Positions 44,026 through 54,292 of a stretch of 64,000 bases of DNA are shown here, one piece after another. The notes below the pieces were generated by a model. The model saw nothing but the letters and a program-made list of their open reading frames with translations. It did not search any database and was not told the origin of the DNA. The stretch is from Ulota crispa (Eukaryota > Streptophyta > Bryopsida > Orthotrichales > Orthotrichaceae). Position 1 is the first letter of the stretch. Every line of letters starts with the position of its first letter. Both the position numbers and the translations under genes were made by a program. The stretch is from the NCBI GenBank assembly GCA_963920765.1, contig OY987251.1, forward strand, positions 5,272,501 through 5,336,500. Direction: 5' to 3'.

Positions 44026-44340
44026 TAATAATTTTGATTTTTTGATTTAAAAAAAAGAAAATTTTATGAAAAAAATAACATTTAAATTTTAAAAAATTAG
44101 AATTGAACAACATAAAATAAGTAAAAATTAACAGAAAGTTAATAGAAAACAACAAATAATCAACAAAAAATCCACAAAAAATCAACATACTCTTGTTGAA
44201 AAGTACCCAAATCAACTTGACCAAATCAACAGAAAAAATCAACAGTTTTTAGTTGAAATTCTGTTGATTTTGTGCTAAATTTTCTACTAGTGCAATAAAA
44301 CCCAATGGTGCACTAATGACTGGAGATGCTTTTACCCACT

Positions 44341-44510
44341 TTAATTCCTAAAGGACCATTGTTCCTTTGGGAGACAAATGGGATTTTGGGCATGTACCTA
44401 CGACTAAACTACTTATTGTGATTTTTGAATTTTTAATGGAAGATGGGAAATTCAAAAATCTACATGGGCATCTAATTTTTTCTTCATTCCAAGATTTAAT
44501 GAAGTAGTTA
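44341..44510 (+). mobile_element. TTAA element T15, truncated
   Basis: TTAATTCCTAAAGGACCATTG, then GGGATTTTGGGCATGTACCT and GGGCATCTAATTTTTTCTTC, matches the left 170 bp of T16 (46820). No right end was found. It follows a Harbinger-like right end (GGAGATGCTTTTA) at about 44325. Confidence 0.65.
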
Positions 44511-45384
44511 TGCAAGAAATTATTCAAACTATGGTAGGACTGTAGAGGGGCAGTTTGAACATGGCCTCTCATGAGTAAGTGAGTGACTCCAAAAATGGTC
44601 AGTCCTTCCCAGCACAAGGTGTGGATACTTGGGCAAAGGGGAGTGGTGTGGAAGGAGCTCATATTGGGGGACTTCCAACCCTCCATTCCTTTTGCTCCTT
44701 TTAAAATTTGGGACTTTCATTTTTTAAGCGGTTTATGTATTTGTTTTTTAATAAGTTGAGTAAGCCATGATAGAGAATACATCTACTTTTTCAAACAAGA
44801 AGGCTTCTCATTGGTTTAGCACTATAATGCCAGATTGCACAAGTGGGGGAAATTGCAAGTCAACATAGGAAACGCAAGATGTGGCATTTCCTTGGGATGA
44901 ACTCATGCTGGTGTGGTGGAGATTAGCATATCCTTACCTCAAAAGTTTGCTGGCAACCAAGGTTTTTTATTTGGTTTTGTGACCAATGCTTGTGTTTTTT
45001 GCAAATGATTTGTAGCTTGCAAGCACCATTCCTATTTTGGTTGGAGTTGAAGGTGGCCTCTATGCATGGATTTTTTAGCATGATGAGATTCTTTAGTAAG
45101 CTAAAAGTATTCATGTCCTTTTTTTGAAAATTTCCAAACAACCATTGGCATTACTTAATTTTTGCATATTTGCATGGAATTGGATTAGGCAATACCTCAA
45201 ACAAGTTTAAAATGGTGGCATCAATTTTCAATTTGATAATATTTTTATGAAAGCCTAGGCAGCAATGCAATTTTCATTGTTGCAATTTGGCATTTCTTGA
45301 AAATTTCCCCCCTTTTTTCTATAGGTTTGAAGCTCACCTTTTTTTTGGAGGCAATTGGGCCTTAAGTTGCCCAAAAAAAAACAC
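44511..45384. other. Repeat-derived stretch including a Harbinger homologue
   Basis: 44640-44720 is a reverse relative of 25390-25460 and 52385-52430 (CCCTCCATTCCTTTTGCTC). 44745-44935 is homologous to Harbinger copy 3 without T14 and ends near GTGGTGGAGATTAGCA. 45170-45360 is related in reverse to 28260-28490 (ATTTTCAATTTGATAA). No gene. Confidence 0.5.
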
Positions 45385-45915
45385 TACTGGAGAGCATTTC
45401 ATTAAGAAACCCGCATGACAAATTGGATGAAATTGTCAAATCCTCTATAAAGCACTATCCCAATTTGCCATGTTTTGGATGAAAATAGCTTATATTAGTA
45501 GTTTTTGGATGAATTTTTGTATATCATTCTTTTGTTCCAGTTTTAGCCAAATTTTCCTTACTTGCTTGCATTTTGGGATGCAAGTTGCTCTACCTTGACA
45601 AAAACAAAAATTAAACCGTGGTGGAGAAGCTCTTTGCCGGGTTTGTTTTAGTCTATGTAGACCGACCGGCACCCCAAAATGTACGCAAGTAAGGAAAACT
45701 TGTCTAAATTTGGAGAGAATGAATGAGATGTGGATGTTCATCCAAAAAACTACTCTTACAAGCTACTTTCATCCAAAATATGGCAAATTGGGTTTCTGCT
45801 GAAAGAGGGGTTTGGCGATTTCCTCCACGTTTTCACTAGTTTCTTAGTGTATTGGTAGCTTGGCAACTTTTGAGGTAAGATTTCGGCAAAAATTTGCCAA
45901 AAAAAAGAACCCTAG
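45385..45915. repeat. Dispersed repeat family A, copies 5 and 6, head to head
   Basis: Copy 5 on the plus strand runs to about 45605 (TTTGGATGAAAATAGCTTAT, CTTGCTTGCATTTTGGGATG). Copy 6 on the minus strand runs from about 45650 to 45915, ending GGTAAGATTTCGGCAAAAAT. Both are joined near GACCGACCGGCACC, the block that copy 4 carries at its right end, giving an imperfect inverted pair. Confidence 0.65.
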
Positions 45916-45981
45916 TCTCAAGCCAACAAAGTGAGAAGAAAAAAGAGAACAACAATACAAGGGGTCGGAGCCACATGGTAA

Positions 45982-46397
45982 GAGCATCCCCGCATGTGGA
46001 CTCTAGCCAAGCAAACAATGTGGGAGTGGAGTATTGTTCACAACTCCAATCTCCACCAGTGTCGTGAGCCGGGGACTTTCTTCAATAGCCTTGTCAAACA
46101 TAGCTTATGGGACGTTGATCTGTTGAGACAATTGTTTCTTGTAGCACTAGAATTGCGTTTTACCGCTAATCAAAGGTGAGCTTTCATGGGCTTGCTTCTG
46201 CATGTGTGGCAAAAAAAATCTTGTTATCGTGTCCGATTGAGCTAGCAAGGCCATTTTTCTCGCTCAAAACCGTCTATTGCGTTGCTCCAATGCGACACTG
46301 TTGGACATCCAAGCCATCATTTGGGCACTATTCACTCCACGGGTCTTGGGTAACTTGTTTAGTGCATCTAGCTTTGCTCGTATTGGTGGAGATGCTC
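45982..46397. mobile_element. PIF/Harbinger-like MITE, copy 4
   Basis: Left end GAGCATCCCCGC after TAA, right end GTGGAGATGCTC before CAA, 416 bp. GC-richer than its surroundings, like the other copies. Frames of 61 and 114 codons inside and across the right end show no transposase or Myb motif. It directly adjoins copy 5. Confidence 0.65.
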
Positions 46398-46400
46398 CAA

Positions 46401-46819
46401 GAACATCTCCATTGGTGGCTCAAACACGGTGAGATAGTAGGGGCAGAGGGATATTTTAGGGCTCCAGATCTCCATTGGCGGAATGCTCAAGTAGATGGTT
46501 TGAACAGCCTTGTCATATAGATGTTCAAAAACGCTCACGTCTGTGATTTCATTTTTTTTGGTGAGCTTTAATTGCGCTCTTTGGTTCTATTTTGAGTGAC
46601 CACCGGATGAGCTGGCTCTAGCGTGGATGAGCTAACTTTGCCCTCCCCCCCAACCGCCCATGTGGCAAACGTGCTCTCAAATTTCATGAATAAACTGTTT
46701 GCCAGTCGGCCTCGTACAAACAAGTGCACATCCTAGCTATGCACTCTCTACTTGGCCTCGGCGTCCTTGCTCAGATACATTTTGAGCATGGCAATCTTGC
46801 CAAACCAGTGGAGATGCCC
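46401..46819. mobile_element. PIF/Harbinger-like MITE, copy 5 (tandem)
   Basis: Left end GAACATCTCCATTGGTGGCT, right end CCAGTGGAGATGCCC followed by TTA, 419 bp. Separated from copy 4 by CAA only. Its left end matches copy 6 (GAGCATCTCCATCGGTGGCT). The TTA after its right end is overlapped by the TTAA of T16. Confidence 0.7.
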
Positions 46820-47545
46820 TTAACCCCTAAAGGACCATTGTTCCTTTGGGGGAGAGATTGGACTTTGGGCATGTACCTATGGCTAAACTACTTTGTGTGA
46901 TTTTTAGAAATTATTATGAAATGTGAAGAATTCAAGGATCTATGTGGGCATCTAATTCTTTCTTCATTCCGACATTTGATGAAGAAGTTATTTATGAATT
47001 TATGAAAATTTGGAGAGGACTGCCCAAATGGGCACCCAAAAACTTCTTTACAATTCACATTTTTTTAAAATTAAAAATTAAAATTGGTTCTTTAGATTAT
47101 TTTATACGTGAGAAGCTTTGAATCATTCAATTTCAATCAATGAGATGAAAGTTATGAGGAGTTTTTGTTTGCGGGCAATTATGGATTCTCTACTTTAAAA
47201 TAAACTTTGAAGTCCTTTACTTTACTCAATTTTCAATATTTTGGAAAAAAATTAAACCAAAGGAAGTAGATTGTTTATAACAACCTTATAACTGCTCGGA
47301 TTTTCATTTTATCATTTTAATATTTAAACTCTTAACAATTTAGTGTTTGGCTCATTCTCTACTTCTTTTTACTTACTATTTTTTCTCATGTGTTGTATAG
47401 TTCCAATTGATTTGAAAATTCTCCCACACACATCTAACTTGATTTCCTACATGGTAAAAATAAAGTGCAACTTCAGGTAGAGCAATTTTTTTGTTATAAG
47501 AGTGGTCAAAGGCTTTTGAAATGTTTGGGTAGCATGGAAAAAAAC

Positions 47546-47579
<34 letters not shown>

Positions 47580-47788
47580 ATTTTTATACTTCAAATGTAA
47601 ATATCTCACTCTTCTCCTTTTGGAATGAGCTAATTTATTTCCCACAAGTACCTCTTCTAATCTGGGGCAAGGTCCTATGGTTGGATTTCCCAAAAACAAA
47701 ACATAAAATCCCTTTTTACTAAACTTCCTAGAAGTGGTAGTTTTTAGTGATTTTCACAGAAAAGAGGGTTTGGTCCTTTAGGGGTTGC
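46820..47788 (+). mobile_element. TTAA element T16 (hybrid of end modules)
   Basis: TTAA at 46820-46823 then CCCCTAAAGGACCATTG; right end GGTTTGGTCCTTTAGGGG followed by TTGC in place of TTAA. The left 200 bp matches the arm of T1 and the ends of T10/T18 (CATGTACCTATGGCTAAACT). The right part matches subfamily C in reverse (CATTCTCTACTTCTTTTTAC). A pure T run of about 25 bases lies at 47546-47570. Confidence 0.8.
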
Positions 47789-47816
47789 GCTATATGTGAA
47801 GTTGGGTAAAAGTTTA

Positions 47817-48243
47817 GAGCATCTCCATCGGTGGCTCAAACCCACTCAGTGAGCGGGGCCAGAGGTTGTTGTTCTTGTGTTTAATCTCCACCAATGACTT
47901 GCCCCGCTCAAATTCCAAAGCAGGCTTGTCAAACAAGTGCCCGGGGACGGTGTCCTCCCGGGAAGCTCTTCATTTCTAGCGCGCTAATTTTACGGTCATT
48001 GTTTCAAGATTCTGTCCCTAATCTCATCGAAAGGTACTTTAAGGCTGACTTATCGAGACTCTGGTGCTTCGTGGCCCAATCAGCAATGCCCAACCAACAT
48101 CGTGAAACCTACAATGGAGCATTAGCGAGTTTGCTTGTCTTCACCAGTGAAGATTGCCTTCATTGCTAACGCAGAAGTGCACTTTAGGGCTAGCTCAAAA
48201 AAATTCAGCCAGTCTAGATTTGACTAGACGGGTGGAGATGCCC
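47817..48243. mobile_element. PIF/Harbinger-like MITE, copy 6 (clean TTA duplication)
   Basis: Left end GAGCATCTCCATCGGTGGCT, right end CGGGTGGAGATGCCC, flanked by TTA on both sides (47814-47816 and 48244-48246). At 427 bp it is the best-defined copy and sets the family. The 91-codon frame inside is not a transposase. It lies 28 bp right of T16. Confidence 0.82.
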
Positions 48244-49920
48244 TTAGCTTGGGTGGTGAGGGACTGGGCCAGGACTCAAGAGGCGGAAGGGGATCTTGGC
48301 AGGAGATTATGTGGGGGCCATTGCTCATACGGGGTTATGGCTTGTGTGCCGGCCAGCCGGGGCCAGGGCCAGGGGCCAAAGGAGAATCCGAATCTGGTTA
48401 GGGTCACCAAATCTAACACGGAAGTACGGCATTGTCGTTGCCGTTGCCGTGCGGAGCAGCCCAGTAGCTGCCCTGTAGTTGCCTGACCGCTGGTCCTTGC
48501 ACATGTGGCTGGGCAGCAGCAAACTTTCGTTTCTAATTCATTGGTGAAGTGACACGCACCCCAGAATCCTACGCCAATTACGAACACATGGGTCGGATAA
48601 TCTAAATTATAACTTAGGCTTGGTCCAGACTACCAGAAGGACAAAGTAGCGAAATTGGCACTTTTGCCGGTGGTTTGTCCGGCAGAAACTTTTCCGTGTA
48701 ATCTTGCATCATCCAAGAGTGTGCCTCTCCCGGACAAGTTTGGTATCACCTTTGGAGAAGGCCCCAAATCTTCACCGCTGCCGTGGCTATAACGGTGGTC
48801 TAAGGCTGGTCCCGAGGCTGGTGAAGTTGGATGTAAAGGTACCAGACAAACTCGCAGTCTGAACCCAACCGCGGAGGAAACCAAATTTCAACCAATCACG
48901 TTCAAGAAATTTTCGGCCGGCTGCTAGTCTAAATCAAGCCTTATACCCCCGTTCACCTATGCTACCAACTACCATGAGTACCAGCGGTAATAAATCCGGC
49001 TAAATTTAACAAAATTTCTATCTAAAATTTGGTTGTGCTAAAACTCTATTGTAAAATAAAGAGGAAATTTTAAAAAGTAACCAAAATTTCAAAATGCAAA
49101 ACTATCTTTGAGGTGAGGTACGATTTGACATGCTCCCCTGTAGGTGATGGGACCTCAAATTAAGACAACTTGAGTAGCCATCATTCATATTTGATTCCCC
49201 CCACCTAGTTATAATGCGAAGTGTAAATATGCTTTTTATTCACTTGTCCTCCCTCAAATGACTACTTGTAGTTATTGTGTCATGGTAGGGTTTGGCGCTT
49301 GTACAAATGTACTAAATAGTCTTTTAGTGACTTTTTGATAAAATTGTTAGTGTACACTTTGCAAATGTCCAAATTTAGCATTATTCTTAAACCCTAAAAA
49401 AACTATGGAAGACTGATGCTAGATATCACCAATTCACATAATTGAAGAATATATGAACTAAACTTAAAAGTTGCCATTTATAACCTAAAAAGCTGCCATG
49501 CATGTAGCTAAAAGTTCTTAAACAAGAAAAAACTTGTAAACAAAATACTAAACTAATCGAGAAAGTATTGCAACCTACCTACTACTAAAATTCAAGACAG
49601 ATTGCAAAAAATCCAACCTACAACCCACGTCTTTGGCAGGTAAAGCTAAACAAAAAAAATGAAAACAATAGAGCTGGTGAGTACCGTCAGCTATTTGTAG
49701 TAACTTTCATCCAATTCCAGGCGACTATAATGGTCCTTCATCCCTTTTCCAACCTATTTCCATTCGAGGTTTAGGTGGCCAGTGGCTAGTGTCCAAATGA
49801 GGTAAGATTCCAGCGAAAATCTCCCTTCTAAAACAATTAGCTGTCGGGATTGTTGAAAACACAAGTACTGTGAAACCTCCCATAATGCAAATTTCCTCTT
49901 TGCTTAATTAATTGTAATTC
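48244..49920. other. Unclassified DNA, GC-rich at 48245-48960
   Basis: The first 700 bp is clearly GC-richer, with five overlapping frames of 60-110 codons on both strands; none shows a recognisable domain, and the overlap argues against all of them. The remainder is AT-rich. No transposon ends were seen. If any unrecognised exon exists in the window, this is one of the more likely places. Confidence 0.45.
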
Positions 49921-50884
49921 ATAACGCCTAAACCACAAATATTTGTTCAATAATCAATTGAAAATTTGGGTAGGTTCCTATGAAGTCAAATTTTGGCAAA
50001 TATTTCTGAAATTTGGAAATAAGGTGCACACAATGAACACCTTTTTGTGAAAAAGAAAACTCCAATAAGATGCTCAAGTAAAAAAAATTGCTATTCAAAT
50101 TCTTTTGGGCATCTTAGGTAATTTGGGCATCTTTGAAGAATCTTATGCTAAAACTCTCATCAACTTTTGAAACTTGACATATATGTTACTAATAAAATAT
50201 GGTATACAATTGTCAAAACTAAAATAAAAAATTGAGCTCACAAATCACAATCTAAGAGGAGTCAAACTTTGTTAATTATGTCCGGGTGGTTTCAAGAAAA
50301 AATAGTTTCTTCTAACTTCAAGCCCTATTATCTTGCATTCCATAAATTATAAGTTTTTGAAACTTTTTTCACATATTTTGAATGTTTGCCTCTAACTTTT
50401 GATTGTTCAGATTTTAAACAAAAGACCTCTTCATTGCACAAGAAATCATGAAAAAATGACTAGTGTATTGCTAATTCATTGGACCTCCTTGCATTACAAG
50501 GTGATTTAGAATAAGTTAGATCCTATATTTGCTTCTAGAATTTTTCATGAGTGGACCTAACATCATATACTTGTGAATGGTCAAAAATATTGTTCTTGTG
50601 TAGAGAATTTTATTTTATTTTAGGAGGGCTAGAAGTTTGTTGACTTTGTTTAGCAAGAATGAAAAAATATTGTTTTTCTCAATTCAAACATTATAACTTT
50701 ACAATCGAGGCGGTCAAATGGGATGAATTTTTTTTTCACACATTGCCTTACTTGTATATTACACTTTTGTATGGTTGAAACGCAATAAAAAAAAGTTATT
50801 ATTTTGAATTTTAAATAAATCATCAAAAATTGACAGTTTTGGTCTTATTTTTCTCCGCAACACCCTCCGGGCTTTAGGGGTTAA
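49921..50884 (-). mobile_element. TTAA element T17 (subfamily B)
   Basis: Reverse-orientation copy of T11. The left end here reads ATAACGCCTAAACCAC (TTAA decayed to ATAA) and the right end GGGCTTTAGGGG then TTAA at 50881-50884. Length 964 bp. Identity to T11 is high through ATTGAGCTCACAAATCACAA and TTGGACCTCCTTGCATTACA. Confidence 0.85.
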
Positions 50885-51825
50885 AAAGTGTACGGCATTC
50901 AAGTAAAAAAATACTTCAACTCTCTAATGAATTGGTGTACTTGAAGAATTAGTTTGCTCAAATGTGTATTCTAAATTTCTAACCAACTTTTATAATATAG
51001 TGATTTAAGAGCTTATATTTTCTTTTCTTCTTTCTAAGGTTGGAAACTACTAATTGAGAAAATTTTGTAGATCACAAGACATTGAAATGCACAATATTAT
51101 GTTGGCGAGTTTGTTGGTGGCACTTTGTTGACTTGCCATGACAATTTCGCAATAGCAATGTTCAATAGCTATGGCATGGCTACCATCAAGCATGCAGCCA
51201 ATATGAACTAAATGACATGAAGGTGGAGCTTTATTGTGAAATATAGCAAGGCAAGGCAAGGGATAAGGAGCCATAGAATAACAAGGGATTTTTAATGTAT
51301 ATTAAGGATGTAGTTTTACACTATCACATATATCAGCAACAATCGCATTCAACCACGCTCATTAATCCGTATTAAGGTGGAAGCACCCATAACCGATAAA
51401 TTAAGCGATTGTGCAGAAAACTACAAAGAGTTTGAGGCAAAAAATATTTTTCTCATGTAGGAAGATAAGAAGTATTGGGATTGCAATTTTTTCATAATTT
51501 TATTTGCAAAATTGAAATTACTGTGAATTTTGGGAGTCAAAAAGTGTTTTTCACCCATTGCCAATGTTCAAATGTATACAATTCCAATACTAGCCAAATT
51601 AATTTCAGCTCATTACTTTCTACCTCACTTTGGGACATGTGGCATGCCTTGATTGGCCCTAACCTTGAAAAAGTCAGAAAAACGCATTCCAAAGCACCTA
51701 TCCTTGCTCATGGTGGAAATAGCACCCCCTACTACTTGGGAATGGGGCATTATCAGGAATGGGTGCTTCCACCTTAATGCAAGCAGTTGGTTACATGGAG
51801 CTCCAAAGGCAAATTTCATTATGAC
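50885..51825. other. Unclassified DNA, no recognised gene
   Basis: A 100-codon plus-strand frame (51475-51777) and overlapping minus-strand frames show no known domain. GGTGGAAGCACCCAT near 51375 and GGGTGCTTCCACCTTAA near 51760 form an inverted pair (ATTAAGGTGGAAGCACCC), so 51374-51776 is probably another TIR element of about 400 bp flanked by TAA/TTA-like bases. Confidence 0.5.
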
Positions 51826-52778
51826 TTAACCCCTAAAGGACCAAGCCTTTTTTTATGTGAAAGTCATTGAAATTTGCCATTTTTGGGGAGTGAGTAGAAA
51901 TGTAGGAAAAAAAGTTTTTTGTTTTGAAATCCTACTATAAAATCTTGCCCTAGACTATGGGAGGTACTAGTGGGAAAAAAATCAGCTCATTTTAGAAGTA
52001 GAGGAGTTAGATATTGACATTTGAAGTAAAAAAAAGGTTTTTTCCTTGCTGCCCAAAAATTTCAAAAGCCTTTGACCACTCCTATATCAAAAAAAATGCT
52101 CTTTGCAAAATTGAGGTTTATTTTTTCCATGTAGAAGACCAAGTTAGGTAAGTGTAGGAGAAATTTCAAATGAATTAGAGGTGTGAATTATACTTTGTAA
52201 AATCCTCCAATGTTGTAAGGCCATGAAATTTGCGTATACACGAGGCAAAATTGGAGGATTTACAAAAAACTTAGAAATCTGAATTGCTTTGATCCAAATG
52301 GTGAAAATCAAGGAATCTTATTCTATTACAACTTGGGAAAAAAGTGAATAAAAAAACTAATACACAAAGAGCTCAAAACAATAAAGCACCAAATTTTACA
52401 AGGGGCAAAAAGAATGGAGGTTTGGGAGTCCCATACCTACCAGCAAACTAAAACTTCTCACTCATCAATCGAAATTGAATGATTCAAAGCTTCCCACATA
52501 TATACAAATCTAAAGAACAAATTTTAGATTTTTATTTTTTTTAAATGCAAATTTTAAAGAAGTTTTTGGATTGCCCACCCTCCCCTATTTTCCAAAAATT
52601 CATGCATAACTTCTTCAATAAATGTTGGAATGAAGAAAAAATTAGATGCCCACATAGATCTTAGAATTCCCCTTCTACCATAAAGGTTTCAAAAAATCAT
52701 ACAAAGTAGTTTAGCCATAGATACATGCCCAAAATCCCAAATGTCCTCTAAGGGGACAATTGGTCCTTTCTAAGTTAA
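51826..52778 (+). mobile_element. TTAA element T18 (c-type left end, a-type right end)
   Basis: TTAA at 51826-51829 then CCCCTAAAGGACCAAG; right end GGACAATTGGTCCTTTCTAAG then TTAA at 52775-52778. It is colinear with T10 minus its nested element. The right 200 bp matches the arm of T1 (CAAAGTAGTTTAGCCATAGA, ACATGCCCAAAATCCC). Confidence 0.83.
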
Positions 52779-53372
52779 AAAGATTCCAAAAGTAAGACTT
52801 TCATATTTACTTCCATTTTTTACAAGAATTAACTCAAATCCATGCACAAATATTGCAACATGCAATGGATCAAATTAGTCACATATATGAAAAATAACAA
52901 ATGAATAGTTTTTTAATAACAAATGAATAGTTTTTTAAAGTACACTTGAGCGTACTTCATCCATTTCTTGCAGCTCTTACCGTAAGCATTTGAAGTCATC
53001 AATCACTCACATCATCACCTAGATGTTGACACTCTTAAAAGCATCTTGAACATTGCCTTGCAAGGGTTTGACACAATTCAAGTATAGATAACAAGTGCTT
53101 TGGGCTCCTCAAAAGACTCTCATCTCATGGCACTCCATCCTAGTGTATTGAGCAATGATTCTTCAAAACACTATGTATTTTAAATTAGTGAGCTTTATCC
53201 TAAATTTCTCTTGATGAATAGTCAAATGATTATTTATAAGGCACGTGTGAGATGCAAGGTGCACATTTGAAGAGCAATGATGGAGAACAAGAATTTTGAG
53301 GACTCTTCCAAAATAGATCTAATCTCTTGAAGTGTCAAGTTTGAAGTGCAACATTGGAGATGCTCTTAGGGC
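52779..53372. other. Unclassified DNA ending in a Harbinger-like right end
   Basis: Contains a direct duplication of AACAAATGAATAGTTTTTTA near 52895-52935. ACATTGGAGATGCTCTTA near 53352 looks like the right end of a GAGCATCTCC element, but no left end was located. T19 begins a few bases later. Confidence 0.45.
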
Positions 53373-54292
53373 TTAACCCTTAAAGGACCAAACCCCCTTT
53401 TTTAGCAACATAGCAATTTTGGGTAGGTACTTGTGATTAGCGCTTTTCATATTTTAGGTTGAAAATATAATAGAATGTGGGAACGAGGTTCATCTTTCAT
53501 ATGCACTAAATTTCATGACATTTGGAATTATGAGTAAAAATCTATGGCCTAATATGTTGTTTTTTTCACTTTGCGGGCAACTTGGGCAGATTTTTAAAAA
53601 TCGCTTTTTTCAAAAACAAATATTTTCAATTGGTTTAGGAGATTTATGTGAATGTAGGAAGCTTTGGACCATTCCGTTTTGATCAACGAGATGAAAGCTA
53701 TGAGGATTTTTAGTTTGCGAGCAGTTATGGATTCTCTACTCTAAAATAAACTTTGAAGTCCTTTCTTTTACTCAATTTTCATTATTTTGGAAAAAAAAAA
53801 ACCAAAGGATGTAGATTTTTTATTACAACATTATGACCATTGGGATTGGCATTTTTCATTTCCATAATGAAATTCTTAACAATTTTGTGTTTTGAATCAT
53901 TCTCTACTTCTTTTTACTTACTAATTTTTTTCCATATGTTATACAATTCCAAATGATTTGAAACTTTTTTGACATGTACTTTACTTAGGTGGAATAAGTA
54001 ATTTAGAGAAGCACCACCCACACGGCCTTTTTTCCTTAGGAATTTCACCTTCTGAAGGGTAGCTGCCCGATTTTTCACAAGTCGTTTTAGAATATTCAAA
54101 CCATTCTAACTTCCAATCCATGCGATTAAAAAATTTTGAATTTTTTTCCACATCATCTAAAACCATTCTTCTACAAGATCCTATGGTCACATATGAATAA
54201 AAATGTTTTTTTTTCAAATTTGGTTAATGCTTTAAAAATGGCAGTTTTGGAGAGTTTTTGGTGAAAACTTTGCTTGGTCCTTTAGGGGTTAA
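53373..54292 (-). mobile_element. TTAA element T19, 0.92-kb subfamily C
   Basis: TTAA at 53373-53376 then CCCTTAAAGGACCAAAC; right end TTGGTCCTTTAGGGG then TTAA at 54289-54292. It has intact TTAA on both sides and is 920 bp, the reverse complement of T5 and T13. Frames at 53914-54217 overlap on the same strand and are not genes. Confidence 0.88.

Larger units (their letters stand above)
41401..44292. mobile_element. CACTA-like non-autonomous element, 2.9 kb
   Basis: The right end reads TTTTCTACTAGTG, the complement of the CACTA terminus CACTAGTAGAAAA. The left end CTCTATTAGAAAAC is a decayed form. CAA flanks both ends (41398-41400 and 44293-44295), a 3-bp duplication as expected. Both subterminal regions are rich in AATCAACAGAA and TTGTTGATTTGG motifs in both orientations, as in CACTA subterminal repeats. 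The interior holds a 10-bp tandem array, a family H MITE and a SINE, with no transposase frame. Confidence 0.75.

Noticed and set aside
48245-48600. GC-rich patch with several overlapping frames (60-110 codons)
   Set aside because: Frames on both strands overlap heavily, as expected in GC-rich DNA with few stop codons; none has a recognisable domain.
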